Shown here piece after piece: positions 10,070-19,009 of a stretch of 20,841 bases of DNA. The stretch lies in assembly GCA_019634245.1 (NCBI GenBank), contig JAHQVR010000052.1, positions 1-20,841 on the forward strand, read 5' to 3'. How positions within the stretch are numbered: the first letter of the stretch is position 1; each line of letters opens with the position of its first letter. A program made the position numbers and the translations under genes. The notes under the pieces are model-generated. The model saw nothing but the letters and a program-made list of their open reading frames with translations, was not told the DNA's origin and ran no database searches. The stretch comes from Gammaproteobacteria bacterium (lineage in GTDB: Bacteria; Pseudomonadota; Gammaproteobacteria; Granulosicoccales; Granulosicoccaceae).

Positions 10070-10214
10070 AACGGGCAAGCGAACTCCCTCGACGATAGCA
10101 ACGCTTGATGGGCCCGATGGATAATGACCAGAAGCTGTATTGAGGCTGGTTGGGGGCATTTGCCCCGCCTACAATAAGAATGTTTGACAAAGGCTCCTCT
10201 TTAGGAGCCTTTTT
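10070..10214 (+). ncRNA. rimP leader: structured 5' leader ending in an attenuator
   Basis: Between the TATAAT box and rimP the strand can fold into four hairpins in series. The first pairs CGGGC (10072-10076) with GCCCG (10112-10116) and AAGCG (10077-10081) with CGCTT (10102-10106). The second pairs ACCAG (10127-10131) with CTGGT (10146-10150). The third pairs GGGGC (10153-10157) with GCCCC (10162-10166). The last is the intrinsic terminator. Known biology: a conserved gammaproteobacterial 'rimP leader', predicted as a transcription attenuator in front of the rimP-nusA-infB operon and ending in a Rho-independent terminator, has been described from comparative analysis. Position and layout match, but I cannot confirm the match by covariance. 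It would control read-through into the translation operon, possibly through NusA or RimP feedback (inference). Confidence 0.6.
10191..10214 (+). terminator. Intrinsic terminator/attenuator upstream of rimP
   Basis: An eight-base perfect stem AGGCTCCT / AGGAGCCT with a four-base CTTT loop is followed by a run of five T. It ends only 20 bases before the rimP start codon and 11 bases before its ribosome site. It can end the leader transcript and also transcripts reading out of the carboxylase gene 170 bases upstream. Confidence 0.88.
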
Positions 10215-10234
10215 CGTTGTGGTTCGGAGTGTAC

Positions 10235-10696
10235 ATGCGTCGGGTTTCGGAGTCGGTGGCTGCTGTGCTACAGCCGGTGATTGAAGGATTGGGTTACTCG
10301 ATGCTCGGGGCTCAATTGGGCCAGGCTGAAAATGGCCATACGTTGCGTATTTATATTGATACCGATAGGGCCGATGGTATTCAGATAGAAGATTGCGCGA
10401 CAGTAAGTCGGCAATTAAGTGCTGTGTTGGATGTCGAGGATGTGATTGATGCGGCGTATCAGCTCGAGGTGTCCTCGCCAGGGCTGGATAGGCCTTTGTT
10501 CGATGAGCCTCATTTTGCCGAGCAGATTGGCGAAACCATCAAAGTACGGATGAGTGTGGGTGTGAATGGACGAAGAAGCTTTACCGGCGAGCTTTTGGCC
10601 GTTGAAAACAGTGAGGCAATCGTAGAAGTGGACGGGTTGGACTATAACTTGCCGATTGCTGATGTGGAATGGGCACACCTGGTGGGCCGAATTTAA
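10235..10696 (+). CDS. rimP: Ribosome maturation factor RimP
   Basis: A 153-residue protein that binds the 30S subunit and helps assemble its head region around S12. The two-domain form is clear: an N-terminal alpha/beta domain with the conserved LEVSSPGLDRPLF segment (about residues 76-88) preceded by VSRQLSAVLDVED, and a C-terminal SH3-like barrel ending in VEWAHLVGRI. I chose the ATG at 10235 because GGAG sits five bases upstream and the protein then begins like other RimP proteins; an in-frame TTG at 10217 lies within the terminator T-run region and has no ribosome site. It is the first gene of the rimP-nusA-infB operon and lies just behind the attenuator. The known antagonism of such leaders with elongation factors makes feedback by NusA plausible (inference). 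Confidence 0.95.
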   Translation: MRRVSESVAAVLQPVIEGLGYSMLGAQLGQAENGHTLRIYIDTDRADGIQIEDCATVSRQLSAVLDVEDVIDAAYQLEVSSPGLDRPLFDEPHFAEQIGETIKVRMSVGVNGRRSFTGELLAVENSEAIVEVDGLDYNLPIADVEWAHLVGRI

Positions 10697-10787
10697 GTCA
10701 GATTCGATTAGGTTAGTTTTTTTTTAAGATGCAATTGAAGGTTTACAAATCATGAAAACGTGTGTGCAGTCATGAGGCTTTGGAATC

Positions 10788-12290
10788 ATGAGTAAAGAGA
10801 TATTACTCGTCGTCGATGCAGTATCGAACGAAAAAGGTGTAGAAGAAGGCATTATCTTCGAAGCGTTGGAAGCCGCGCTGGCGTCGGCTACCCGAAAGAA
10901 ACACGGATCGGATATCGAGGTCCGTGTAGCCATCGATAGGGAGTCTGGAGACTACCGTACGTTTCGCCGATGGGAGGTAGTTGCCGATGATGAGGAGCAA
11001 GAATTCCCACTACGGCAAATCACGGTGTCCGCAGCTCAGGTGGAAGAACCAGATTTGAATTTGGGTGATTTCACTGAAGAAGAGATAGAGTCCGTCGAGT
11101 TTGGACGTATTGCGGCGCAAACTGCCAAGCAGGTAATCGTCCAGAAGGTTCGTGAGGCGGAACGTGCACGCGTGGTAGAAGCGTACGAATCGCAGGTGGG
11201 TGAACTGGTGATGGGCATCGTCAAGCGTCTGGAGCGTGGTGGTGTGTATCTCGACCTTGGTAGCAATGCTGAAGCTTATATATCTCGAGAGGATATGATT
11301 CCTCGCGAAGCGGTTCGCCCAGGAGACCGCCTGCGTGGCTATTTGCGTGAAGTACGCAGTGAGATTCGCGGACCACAATTGTTTGTCACACGGACGGCCC
11401 CTGAATTCCTGATTGAGCTGTTTCGTTTAGAAGTACCGGAAGTTGGGCAAGGTGTCATCGTCATCAATGGTGCAGCGCGGGATCCGAGCCAGCGGGCCAA
11501 GATTGCTGTGTCGTCGCTGGATCCTCGGCTCGACCCAGTGGGTGCTTGCGTAGGAATGCGAGGCTCGCGAGTACAAACGGTATCAAACGAATTGGCGGGT
11601 GAGCGTATCGATATAATTCTCTTCGACGAAAACCCAGCCCAGTTTGTCATCAACGCGATGGCGCCGGCGGAAGTCAAAGGCATCGTTGTGGATGAAGAGC
11701 GTCGCGTGATGGATTTGGCCGTGGAAGAGGAGAAACTCTCGCTTGCGATCGGCCGTGGTGGGCAGAATGTTCGTCTGGCTTCGGAGCTGACTGGCTGGGA
11801 GCTAAACGTCATGGATGAGGCAGCGGCTGAAGAGAAGAGCGAGGCAGAATCGCGCGTCACCCTGCAGTTGTTTGTGGATCAACTGGATGTGGATGAGGAA
11901 GTTGCGTTGATTTTGGCGCAGGAAGGTTTTACGACAGTCGAGGAAGTGGCCTATGTGCCACAGCAGGAATTGCTAGATATCGATGAATTCGATCAAGATA
12001 TTGTTGACGAATTGCGCAGTCGTGCGCAGGATGCACTGTTAACTAAAGCAATTGCGACTGAGGAAAAGCTTGATGGCAAAGCGCCATCGGCAGAGTTGAT
12101 CGCCATGGAGGGTATGAACGAAGAGTTAGCACTGAATATGGCAACGCACGGCATATTGACCGTCGATGATCTTGCAGACCAATCCATTGATGATTTGATG
12201 GTGGTTCAGGATATGGATGAGGAAACAGCCGGCACACTGATCATGAAAGCCCGCGAAAGCTGGTTTGAAGAGGCTGAGGCGAGCGAATAA
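10788..12290 (+). CDS. nusA: Transcription elongation/termination factor NusA
   Basis: A 500-residue protein (E. coli form 495). It binds RNA polymerase and nascent RNA, promotes pausing and hairpin-dependent termination, and takes part in antitermination. Domains: N-terminal polymerase-binding domain (about 1-130), S1 domain (about 135-200, starting [20 protein letters not shown]), KH1 (about 230-280, with [12 protein letters not shown]), KH2 (about 300-345, with [14 protein letters not shown]), and two acidic C-terminal repeats (about 365-420 and 440-495) of the enterobacterial type that contact the alpha subunit C-terminal domain and N protein. The ATG at 10788 lies ten bases after GAGG. 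The 91-base gap after rimP contains a run of nine T but no convincing terminator. In E. coli NusA represses its own operon, and the terminator upstream of rimP here is a natural target (inference). Confidence 0.97.
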   Translation: MSKEILLVVDAVSNEKGVEEGIIFEALEAALASATRKKHGSDIEVRVAIDRESGDYRTFRRWEVVADDEEQEFPLRQITVSAAQVEEPDLNLGDFTEEEIESVEFGRIAAQTAKQVIVQKVREAERARVVEAYESQVGELVMGIVKRLERGGVYLDLGSNAEAYISREDMIPREAVRPGDRLRGYLREVRSEIRGPQLFVTRTAPEFLIELFRLEVPEVGQGVIVINGAARDPSQRAKIAVSSLDPRLDPVGACVGMRGSRVQTVSNELAGERIDIILFDENPAQFVINAMAPAEVKGIVVDEERRVMDLAVEEEKLSLAIGRGGQNVRLASELTGWELNVMDEAAAEEKSEAESRVTLQLFVDQLDVDEEVALILAQEGFTTVEEVAYVPQQELLDIDEFDQDIVDELRSRAQDALLTKAIATEEKLDGKAPSAELIAMEGMNEELALNMATHGILTVDDLADQSIDDLMVVQDMDEETAGTLIMKARESWFEEAEASE

Positions 12291-12320
12291 ACGCATTGCC
12301 TTGAGGATATTTGACAAAGC

Positions 12321-15098
12321 ATGGCTGAAGTAACTGTAAAACAGCTCGCAGGCGTTATCGGAATACCGGTCGATAAACTTCTGGAGCAGCTCGGTGACGC
12401 TGGCGTAGATAAGTCTGGCGAAGCTGATGCTGTGTCCGATGAAGAAAAGCGCAAGCTTTTGTTGCACTTGCGCTCTCAGCGCGGTCAGCCTGCGGCCGAA
12501 GAAGTTGCTGCGCGGCCGAGCATTAGCCTGCGACGCAAACGCACCAGCGAAGTCAAAACCGATGCCTCTGGCCGCAAAACGGTAAACGTTGAGGTTCGCA
12601 CCAAACGTCGGATACTCCGAGCTGACGAAACTGCCGCACCAGAAACGGAAGAGGAAGAGGTGCCGTTGGCAGCAGATTCTGCGGACGAGGTGGGCGCAGT
12701 TTCAGAGTCATTGGAACCAACGCCCGTTGTCGAAGAACTCGACGCTGGCGAACAAGCGGCGCGTCAAGCGCTGGCTGAAGCCGAGGCAGCTGCCGCGGAT
12801 GCCGTGTCTGCAGAAGTTGATCGGGTAGCTCGTGAGGCTGCAGAAGCGGCTACACGCCAGGCTGATGCTCCAACAGAATCAGCAGAACCACCCACTGCTC
12901 CCGCGGAGCCGACCGAACCTTCTGAGTTAGAAGCTCTGAAACAGGCTCAGCGTCAATGGGCAGAGGAGCAAGCTCGAGCTGCGGCTGAGCGACAGGCTGA
13001 AAGGCAAGCTACGCAAACGCGCTTAAAGGAAACCGAAGAGCTCAACAAACGCGAATCAGAACTGCGTGAACAACAGCGCAAAGCAGCAGAAGAAGCTCAG
13101 AAAAGAGCAGCCATTGAAGCGCAGCAACAAGCTGCGGGTGCACCGGATCGTGCCGGTGGAAAACCCAGCAAGGGTCGTAAAGGCAAAGGCGGCGGATCTG
13201 ATTCCGATACTCGCTACGGGCGCAATCAACTGCATGTTTCGAAGGGCAAGTCCGGTAAGCGAAAAGGCAAGCAAGCGCGTCGACCTGCGGCAGTCAATAT
13301 TGAAGCCAAGCACGGATTTGAAAAACCCACTGCGCCGGTAGTTAGGGATGTAGAGGTACCGGATACCATCACTGTGGCGGATCTGGCGAACAAGATGGCG
13401 GTCAAAGCGGCCGAAGTCATCAAGGCCATGATGGGCATGGGCGTGATGGCCACCATCAATCAAATGTTGGATCAGGATACGGCGATATTGGTGGTTGAAG
13501 AAATGGGCCACAACGCCACCGCGATGAGCGAGGACGATATGGAGGCCCGCTTAGCACAGAAAATTGTGGATGCACTCGAAAGTGAAGCGGTGGCACGTCC
13601 CCCGGTGGTGACGGTTATGGGTCACGTCGATCATGGTAAAACCTCGCTTCTCGATTACATTCGAAAGGCTCGAATAGCTGCCGGGGAAGCTGGTGGAATC
13701 ACACAGCACATCGGTGCCTATCAAACCGAAACCGATAATGGTGTCATCACGTTCCTGGATACCCCAGGCCACGCTGCGTTTACTGCTATGCGAGCTCGCG
13801 GTGCACAAGCTACCGACATTGTAGTGTTGGTGGTTGCCGCCGATGATGGAGTGATGCCACAGTCAATTGAAGGTGTACAGCACGCAAAAGCGGCGGGCGT
13901 ACCTTTGGTTGTCGCAGTGAACAAGATCGACAAAGAAGACGCCGATCCGGAACGAGTTAAAAATGAGTTATCTCAGCATGATGTGATTCCAGAAGACTGG
14001 GGTGGTGATGTGCAGTTTATGCCGGTATCTGCGATTACTGGTGAGGGTGTGCCTGAGCTGCTCGATGCGATTTCCTTGCAAGCTGAGGTGCTCGAACTCA
14101 AAGCGCCTGAACTAGGTAATGCAACCGGTAGCGTAATTGAAGCCGCGTTGGACAAAGGCCGTGGTCCAGTGGCAACCGTGCTGGTTCAAACCGGCACCCT
14201 GCGCCGAGGCGATATCATTCTGTGTGGGTCTGAAACGGGTCGTGTGCGCGCGATGTTCGATGAGAATGGACAACAGACCGAGGAAGCCGGACCCTCTACG
14301 CCTGTACAGATTTTAGGTCTGTCAGGTACGCCCAATGCAGGCGATGAAATGTTGGTTGCTTCGGATGAAAAGAGTGCACGAGAACTGGCAGAAGTTCGAG
14401 AAGGTAAGCACCGTGATGCGCGCTTGGCCGAACGCAAACCCACCAAATTGGATGATGTGTTCTCGCAGATTCAAACTGGCGCTGTGCCGTCGCTAAATCT
14501 ATTGGTTAAAGCGGATGTTAAGGGCAGCTTCGAGGCGATCCGTGATTCTCTTGAAAAGCTCTCCACTGACGAAGTAACGATTCGAGTGGTCGGTGGTGGT
14601 GTCGGTGGTATCAATGAATCGGATGCCAATCTGGCTGCTGCCTCTAACGCGATTTTAGTGGGCTTTAATGTGCGAGCGGACAACACCGCGCGGAGGCTCA
14701 TTCAAGAACACGATATCGATTTGCGCTATTACAGCGTTATCTATGAGTTAATCGACCTGGTCAAACAAGTCGCTGGCGGCATGCTACCTCCAGAAGTTAA
14801 AGAACGTATCATCGGTACGGCTGAAGTGCGCGACGTCTTTAAGTCGCCGAAGTTTGGCCTGATCGCTGGTAGCATGGTGATTGAAGGGGTCGTCAAACGT
14901 GACGCGCCCATCCGAGTGCTTCGGGACAACGTCGTTATTTTTGAAGGTGAGCTCGAATCGCTGCGTCGGTTCAAGGATGATGTGAAGGAAGTCAATTCCG
15001 GAACAGAGTGTGGTATCGGTGTGAAGAACTATACCGATGTGCGACCGATGGATAACATCGAAGTATTCGAACGCACTGAAGTGGCACGAACGCTCTAA
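12321..15098 (+). CDS. infB: Translation initiation factor IF-2
   Basis: A 925-residue GTPase that brings initiator fMet-tRNA to the 30S subunit and promotes subunit joining. It has an IF2 N-terminal subdomain (residues 1-50, [20 protein letters not shown]), a long charged Ala/Glu/Arg/Gln-rich linker (about 100-330) typical of gammaproteobacterial IF-2, a second IF2-N-like subdomain (about 345-400), then the GTPase domain with G1 GHVDHGKT at 434-441, G3 DTPGH at 480-484 and G4 NKID at 534-537, followed by beta-barrel and C-terminal fMet-tRNA-binding domains. The ATG at 12321 is 30 bases after nusA; the only ribosome site candidate, GAGG, is 14 bases away and so is weak. Shorter forms from internal starts are known in E. 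coli; I did not try to place them here. No disruption is seen. Confidence 0.97.
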   Translation: MAEVTVKQLAGVIGIPVDKLLEQLGDAGVDKSGEADAVSDEEKRKLLLHLRSQRGQPAAEEVAARPSISLRRKRTSEVKTDASGRKTVNVEVRTKRRILRADETAAPETEEEEVPLAADSADEVGAVSESLEPTPVVEELDAGEQAARQALAEAEAAAADAVSAEVDRVAREAAEAATRQADAPTESAEPPTAPAEPTEPSELEALKQAQRQWAEEQARAAAERQAERQATQTRLKETEELNKRESELREQQRKAAEEAQKRAAIEAQQQAAGAPDRAGGKPSKGRKGKGGGSDSDTRYGRNQLHVSKGKSGKRKGKQARRPAAVNIEAKHGFEKPTAPVVRDVEVPDTITVADLANKMAVKAAEVIKAMMGMGVMATINQMLDQDTAILVVEEMGHNATAMSEDDMEARLAQKIVDALESEAVARPPVVTVMGHVDHGKTSLLDYIRKARIAAGEAGGITQHIGAYQTETDNGVITFLDTPGHAAFTAMRARGAQATDIVVLVVAADDGVMPQSIEGVQHAKAAGVPLVVAVNKIDKEDADPERVKNELSQHDVIPEDWGGDVQFMPVSAITGEGVPELLDAISLQAEVLELKAPELGNATGSVIEAALDKGRGPVATVLVQTGTLRRGDIILCGSETGRVRAMFDENGQQTEEAGPSTPVQILGLSGTPNAGDEMLVASDEKSARELAEVREGKHRDARLAERKPTKLDDVFSQIQTGAVPSLNLLVKADVKGSFEAIRDSLEKLSTDEVTIRVVGGGVGGINESDANLAAASNAILVGFNVRADNTARRLIQEHDIDLRYYSVIYELIDLVKQVAGGMLPPEVKERIIGTAEVRDVFKSPKFGLIAGSMVIEGVVKRDAPIRVLRDNVVIFEGELESLRRFKDDVKEVNSGTECGIGVKNYTDVRPMDNIEVFERTEVARTL

Positions 15099-15103
15099 CC
15101 CTT

Positions 15104-15481
15104 GTGAGTAGTGATTATCCAAGGCACCATCGGGTAGCCGACTTCATCCAGCGCGAGCTGGCACAAATACTTCGTGGTGTAAAAGATCCGCGGATCTCGC
15201 CCATGCTGACCATTTCAGCCGTGGATGTCACTAAAGACCTATCGGTGGCCAAAGTCTATTTCACGCTGATAGACGCCGAAGAGCGAGCCGATACCGAAGA
15301 AGGTTTACAGGCTGCATCAGGGTTTTTACGAAAACAGCTTGGTAACGCGCTTAATATGCGCTCGGTACCCAATTTACGGTTTTACTACGATGAGTCGACT
15401 GAGCGTGGCGCGCAAATGTCTAAGCTCATCGATGAAGCCGTTGCCTCTAACACCACAAAAGACGATGGGGATGAGCCGTAG
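15104..15481 (+). CDS. rbfA: Ribosome-binding factor A
   Basis: A 125-residue single KH-like domain protein that binds the 30S subunit near 16S helix 1 and helps late maturation and cold adaptation. HHRVADFIQRELAQILRGVKDPRI-type sequence at the N-terminus and LRKQLGNALNMRSVPNLRF in the second half are the family signatures. The start is GTG at 15104, five bases after the infB stop, so translation is probably coupled to infB. Its 3' end overlaps the start of truB by 11 bases. Position in the operon and length are as expected. Confidence 0.95.
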   Translation: MSSDYPRHHRVADFIQRELAQILRGVKDPRISPMLTISAVDVTKDLSVAKVYFTLIDAEERADTEEGLQAASGFLRKQLGNALNMRSVPNLRFYYDESTERGAQMSKLIDEAVASNTTKDDGDEP

Positions 15482-16433
15482 GCGTTCTTCGTCCAGGCGA
15501 CGACTTCACGGCATCTTTCTGCTCGACAAACCCACTGGTGCTAGCTCTAATCGAGTTCTGCAGCAGGTCAAGCGACTGTTCAATGCTGACAAGGCGGGTC
15601 ACACGGGAACCCTGGATCCGCTAGCGACAGGCATGTTGCCCATTTGCTTTGGTGAGGCTACCAAACTGAGCCATTACCTTTTGGATGCGAATAAAGGGTA
15701 TGAAACCGTCCTGCATTTAGGTATCACAACGGATTCGTTGGACGCTGATGGCGAAGTGCTAGAGCAGCGGCCGTTGCCGGCCGATCTATCTGCAGAACAG
15801 GTCACCCAGATTTGTCGCGAGTTTACCGGTCCCATTGAGCAGGTGCCACCGATGGTATCTGCGCTGAAAGTAGATGGTAAGCGGCTCTATACACTGGCCA
15901 GGGAAGGGGTGACGGTGGAGCGTAATCCGCGTCAAATTGTGATTGAGAGCTTAATCGTGGCTGATTATCAGCCGCCACTGGTGACTCTGCAGGTGGTGTG
16001 TTCGAAGGGCACCTACATCCGCAGCTTAGTGGACGACATTGGCCAACGCCTAGGCTGTGGTGCTCACGTAAAAACCTTACGCCGCACGTTCGTCTCTCCA
16101 TTCCAGGGTCGGACCTCGACGACGCTTGAAACGCTCGAACAGTGTGCAAATCCTGATGGCTTGCTGCTGCCCATGGACAGCTGCGTGCCCCATTTGTCGG
16201 CCATTGACCTCACCGAACAGCAGCTGAACCAATTTCGACAGGGTCGGACCGTGGATCCGAGCGCATTGGTCGAGCAGGGGCCGTCGGGTCTGACCCGGAG
16301 GGTGAGCGCAGGGGCAGAAGGGGAAACTGAATGGTTGCGCGTGTATGGGCCGGAAGGTGGCGATCTGCTGGGAATCGCGCAGCGTGGTCCGTTTGGAGAA
16401 ATTGCGCCAAAGCGTGTGTTCCAACTGAGCTGA
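15471..16433 (+). CDS. truB: tRNA pseudouridine(55) synthase TruB
   Basis: A 320-residue enzyme (E. coli 314) that makes pseudouridine 55 in the T-loop of tRNAs. GIFLLDKPTGASSN (14-27) and KAGHTGTLDPLATGMLP (41-57) are the family motifs; Asp49 in the second is the catalytic nucleophile. KGTYIRSLVDDIG in the middle is the conserved RNA-binding segment, and the C-terminus is a PUA-like region. The frame is open much further upstream inside rbfA, but the ATG at 15471 is preceded by GGGG, begins with the MSRRR that homologues have, and overlaps rbfA by only 11 bases; an ATG at 15465 would add two residues. The overlap implies coupled translation with rbfA. Confidence 0.95.
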   Translation: MSRRRSSSRRRLHGIFLLDKPTGASSNRVLQQVKRLFNADKAGHTGTLDPLATGMLPICFGEATKLSHYLLDANKGYETVLHLGITTDSLDADGEVLEQRPLPADLSAEQVTQICREFTGPIEQVPPMVSALKVDGKRLYTLAREGVTVERNPRQIVIESLIVADYQPPLVTLQVVCSKGTYIRSLVDDIGQRLGCGAHVKTLRRTFVSPFQGRTSTTLETLEQCANPDGLLLPMDSCVPHLSAIDLTEQQLNQFRQGRTVDPSALVEQGPSGLTRRVSAGAEGETEWLRVYGPEGGDLLGIAQRGPFGEIAPKRVFQLS

Positions 16434-16438
16434 ACTGC

Positions 16439-16444
16439 TACAAT
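16439..16444 (+). promoter_or_regulatory. Possible -10 box for rpsO-pnp
   Basis: TACAAT directly after the truB stop is one base off the consensus -10. No convincing -35 hexamer is seen 16-18 bases upstream (GTGTTC at 17). In E. coli the main rpsO promoter also lies in the truB-rpsO gap, which is the main reason to report it. Confidence 0.3.
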
Positions 16445-16458
16445 GTCGGGTTTTCTAG

Positions 16459-16474
16459 GCCAAGATCCCTTGGC
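16459..16474 (+). promoter_or_regulatory. Hairpin in the rpsO leader, candidate S15 regulatory element
   Basis: A perfect six-base stem GCCAAG / CTTGGC with an ATCC loop lies 12 bases before the TTGGAG ribosome site of rpsO (16487-16492). In several bacteria S15 binds its own mRNA leader and blocks translation, so a leader structure here could serve that role; there is no T-run, so it is not an intrinsic terminator. The link to S15 is inference. Confidence 0.35.
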
Positions 16475-16501
16475 ACTCTCTTCAATTTGGAGTAATCAAG
16501 T

Positions 16502-16774
16502 ATGTCCTGTTTAAGTGCTGAACAGAAGGCGGAAATCGTCAAAGAACACCAGACCGACTCTACGGACACAGGGTCACCAGAAGTACAAGTTGCATTGCTG
16601 TCCGCGCGAATCAATCACCTGACTGAACACTTTAAAGCTCATAAACACGATCACCATTCACGACGTGGTCTGTTGCGCATGGTCAACCAGCGACGCAAGC
16701 TGCTGGATTACTTACACGCCAAAGACGCCTCTCGTTATCAAAGTCTAATTAAGCGACTGGGTTTACGCCGCTAG
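16502..16774 (+). CDS. rpsO: 30S ribosomal protein S15
   Basis: A 90-residue primary 16S rRNA-binding protein of the central domain, normal size (89 in E. coli). [26 protein letters not shown] sequence (22-43) and [27 protein letters not shown] sequence are near-universal S15 signatures, including the conserved residues that contact helix 22. The ATG follows a good TTGGAG ribosome site by nine bases. It lies 68 bases after truB and 53 bases before pnp. Unlike the E. coli locus, no intrinsic terminator is visible between rpsO and pnp, so the two may be fully cotranscribed. Confidence 0.97.
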   Translation: MSCLSAEQKAEIVKEHQTDSTDTGSPEVQVALLSARINHLTEHFKAHKHDHHSRRGLLRMVNQRRKLLDYLHAKDASRYQSLIKRLGLRR

Positions 16775-16827
16775 ATTTGAAACATTCAACGATCCGTCTA
16801 CCTATAAATCTTCGTTAAGGAAATCCT

Positions 16828-18924
16828 GTGACCGCTTTTTCAAAAACATTCGAATACGGTGCCGACACCGTTACGTTGCAAACGGGTGAAATCGCCCGTC
16901 AAGCCAGTGCAGCTGTAATTGCTAGCATGGGCGACACTGTGGTGCTTGTCTCCGTTGTTGGCCGCAAAGAGGCCAACCCCGGTCAGAGTTTTTTCCCACT
17001 AACCATCAACTACCAGGAAAAAACCTACGCTGCCGGAAAAATCCCTGGCGGATTTTTCAAACGTGAAGGCCGCCCAAGTGAAAATGAAACACTCACATCA
17101 CGTTTAATCGACAGGCCGTTACGGCCCCTGTTCCCAAAAGGGTTCAAAAACGAAGTTCAAGTGATCGCCACGGTGATCTCTATCGATCCCCAAATTAATC
17201 CAGACATTCCAGCGATGCTGGGTGCCTCAGCCGGCCTTGCGATCTCGGGTATGCCGTTTGCCGGGCCTATCGGTGGTGCGCGAGTGGGTTATATCGACGG
17301 CGGTTATGTGTTGAATCCGACCGCTGAGCAAATGGAAAATTCAGAGCTGGATCTGGTGGTTGCCGGCACGAAGGACGCCGTATTAATGGTTGAGTCAGAG
17401 GCTAACTGTTTGTCGGAATCCACCATGCTCGACGCTGTGATGTATGGACACGAACAGTTGCAAGCTGCAATCACAGCTATTCAAGAGCTAGCAACCGAAG
17501 TGGGCAACCCGGATTGGAACTGGGAAGCTGCACCAGTGGATGAAGCTTTAAAAGCAAAGGTCGCTGAGGCTTGCACCAGTGATATTACAGCAGCTTACCA
17601 AATCGCCGATAAGATGGAACGCTACGAGGCGGTGGGTGCGGCCAAAGACAAGGCGGTCGAAGCATTGAGTGACCCTGAAGGCTGGAGTGGCGATGATGTG
17701 AAGGACATGTTCGCCAGCTTGGAAAAATCGATTGTTCGGAGCCGCATTATCGATGGTCATCCTCGTATCGACGGCAGAGACACAGCAACGGTTCGAGCCA
17801 TTAGCGCTCACACCAGCATTCTGCCTCGGACACACGGTTCGGCTGTTTTCACACGGGGTGAGACACAAGCGATAGTCACGGCCACCTTGGGCACCACGAG
17901 AGATGCACAAATCATCGATTCACTCAGCGGTGAAACTCGAATGCCGTTTATGCTGCATTACAACTTTCCTCCGTACTGTGTGGGCGAAACAGGTTTTGTC
18001 GGCTCACCGAAGCGCCGAGAGATCGGACATGGCAAGCTCGCGAAGCGAGGCGTGCAGGCGGTAATGCCATCAGATGAAGACTTTCCTTACGTGATTCGAG
18101 TAGTGTCCGAAATCACTGAGTCAAATGGCTCCAGCTCGATGGCTTCAGTGTGTGGTACTAGTTTGGCACTGATGGATGCAGGTGTACCGTTGAAAGCACC
18201 TGTAGCGGGTATCGCGATGGGTCTTATTAAAGAAGACAACGGCTATGCCGTGTTAACCGATATTCTGGGTGATGAAGATCATCTAGGCGATATGGATTTC
18301 AAAGTTGCGGGAACTGCTGATGGTGTAACTGCCTTACAGATGGATATAAAAATTCAGGGTATCACTCGCGAGATCATGGAAACTGCCTTGGCTCAGGCCA
18401 AAGATGGGCGATTGCACATTCTCGGTGAGATGGCGAAAACCCTAGAAGCGCCGCGTTCTGACTTGTCTGAACATGCGCCTCGATTTATCACCGTCAAAAT
18501 TGATCCTGAAAAAATTGCCGCCGTTATCGGTAAAGGTGGAGCAGTCATAAGAGCACTCACTGAAGAAACTGGAGCCACTATCGATATTGGTGATGATGGA
18601 CTGATAAAAATTGCCTCCAGCGATCGCGTTGCCGGCGAAGAAGCTAAGCGCCGTATCGAATTAATCACTGCAGATGTCGAGGTCGGCACTATCTACGAAG
18701 GCCGTGTACAGAAAATTATGGACTTTGGGGCGTTCGTTAATATCCTGCCTGGCAAAGATGGCTTGGTACACATCTCTCAGATCTCAGAACAACGCGTGCA
18801 AAATGTTGAAGATGAGCTCTCCGAGGGACAGATGGTTAAGGTCAAAGTCTTGGAAGTCGACAAACAAGGCCGTATCCGCCTGAGTATCAAAGCGGTTAAC
18901 GAAGGTGAGGCTGTCACAAGCTAA
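16828..18924 (+). CDS. pnp: Polyribonucleotide nucleotidyltransferase (PNPase)
   Basis: A 698-residue phosphorolytic 3'-5' exoribonuclease of the RNA degradosome, slightly shorter than the 711 of E. coli. It has a first RNase PH domain (about 10-145) with [10 protein letters not shown] and [12 protein letters not shown], a helical linker, and a second RNase PH domain (about 310-540) with [18 protein letters not shown] and the active-site stretch around Asp498 and MDIK (505-508). A KH domain follows (about 553-610, [12 protein letters not shown]), then an S1 domain (about 617-688, with [26 protein letters not shown]). The short C-terminal tail after S1 carries none of the extra residues that bind RNase E in E. 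coli. The start is GTG at 16828, with AAGGAAA at 16817-16823. The known autoregulation through an RNase III-cut leader hairpin cannot be seen in the 53-base gap before it. Confidence 0.97.
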   Translation: MTAFSKTFEYGADTVTLQTGEIARQASAAVIASMGDTVVLVSVVGRKEANPGQSFFPLTINYQEKTYAAGKIPGGFFKREGRPSENETLTSRLIDRPLRPLFPKGFKNEVQVIATVISIDPQINPDIPAMLGASAGLAISGMPFAGPIGGARVGYIDGGYVLNPTAEQMENSELDLVVAGTKDAVLMVESEANCLSESTMLDAVMYGHEQLQAAITAIQELATEVGNPDWNWEAAPVDEALKAKVAEACTSDITAAYQIADKMERYEAVGAAKDKAVEALSDPEGWSGDDVKDMFASLEKSIVRSRIIDGHPRIDGRDTATVRAISAHTSILPRTHGSAVFTRGETQAIVTATLGTTRDAQIIDSLSGETRMPFMLHYNFPPYCVGETGFVGSPKRREIGHGKLAKRGVQAVMPSDEDFPYVIRVVSEITESNGSSSMASVCGTSLALMDAGVPLKAPVAGIAMGLIKEDNGYAVLTDILGDEDHLGDMDFKVAGTADGVTALQMDIKIQGITREIMETALAQAKDGRLHILGEMAKTLEAPRSDLSEHAPRFITVKIDPEKIAAVIGKGGAVIRALTEETGATIDIGDDGLIKIASSDRVAGEEAKRRIELITADVEVGTIYEGRVQKIMDFGAFVNILPGKDGLVHISQISEQRVQNVEDELSEGQMVKVKVLEVDKQGRIRLSIKAVNEGEAVTS

Positions 18925-18957
18925 GAACCTGGAAACGTGAAGTGAAATTGGGTGTTG

Positions 18958-18984
18958 AAAAAGGGAGCTTAGGCTCCCTTTTTT
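18958..18984 (+). terminator. Intrinsic terminator after pnp
   Basis: The stem AAGGGAGC / GCTCCCTT with a TTAG loop is followed by T residues (T-run 18979-18984) and preceded by matching A residues, so the stem can extend. It ends the rimP-to-pnp operon 33 bases after the pnp stop. It also lies 25 bases before the tadA start codon, so tadA must have its own promoter or be served by read-through; I could not find a clear promoter there. Confidence 0.9.
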
Positions 18985-19009
18985 GCAATAGGAATGTCAA
19001 GAAATTGCG

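Noticed and set aside
10022..10190. Possible tRNA gene in front of rimP
   Set aside because: No acceptor/T-arm pairing or GTTCRANNC T-loop on either strand.
10184..10212. Perfect TTGACA just before the rimP terminator as a -35 box
   Set aside because: No acceptable -10 hexamer 16-18 bases downstream, where the terminator stem and T-run lie.
11339..11860. 173-codon open frame antisense to nusA, and similar long frames opposite infB and the ferredoxin oxidoreductase
   Set aside because: Ser/Thr/Ala/Arg-rich composition typical of the reverse strand of strongly coding genes; no start signals or family motifs.
12620..13320. Low-complexity Ala/Glu/Gln-rich stretch as a possible insertion in IF-2
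   Set aside because: A long charged linker between the N-terminal subdomain and the GTPase core is normal for gammaproteobacterial IF-2.
15339..15470. Upstream extension of truB inside rbfA
   Set aside because: The translated extension does not resemble TruB, while the ATG at 15471 has a ribosome site and the expected N-terminus.
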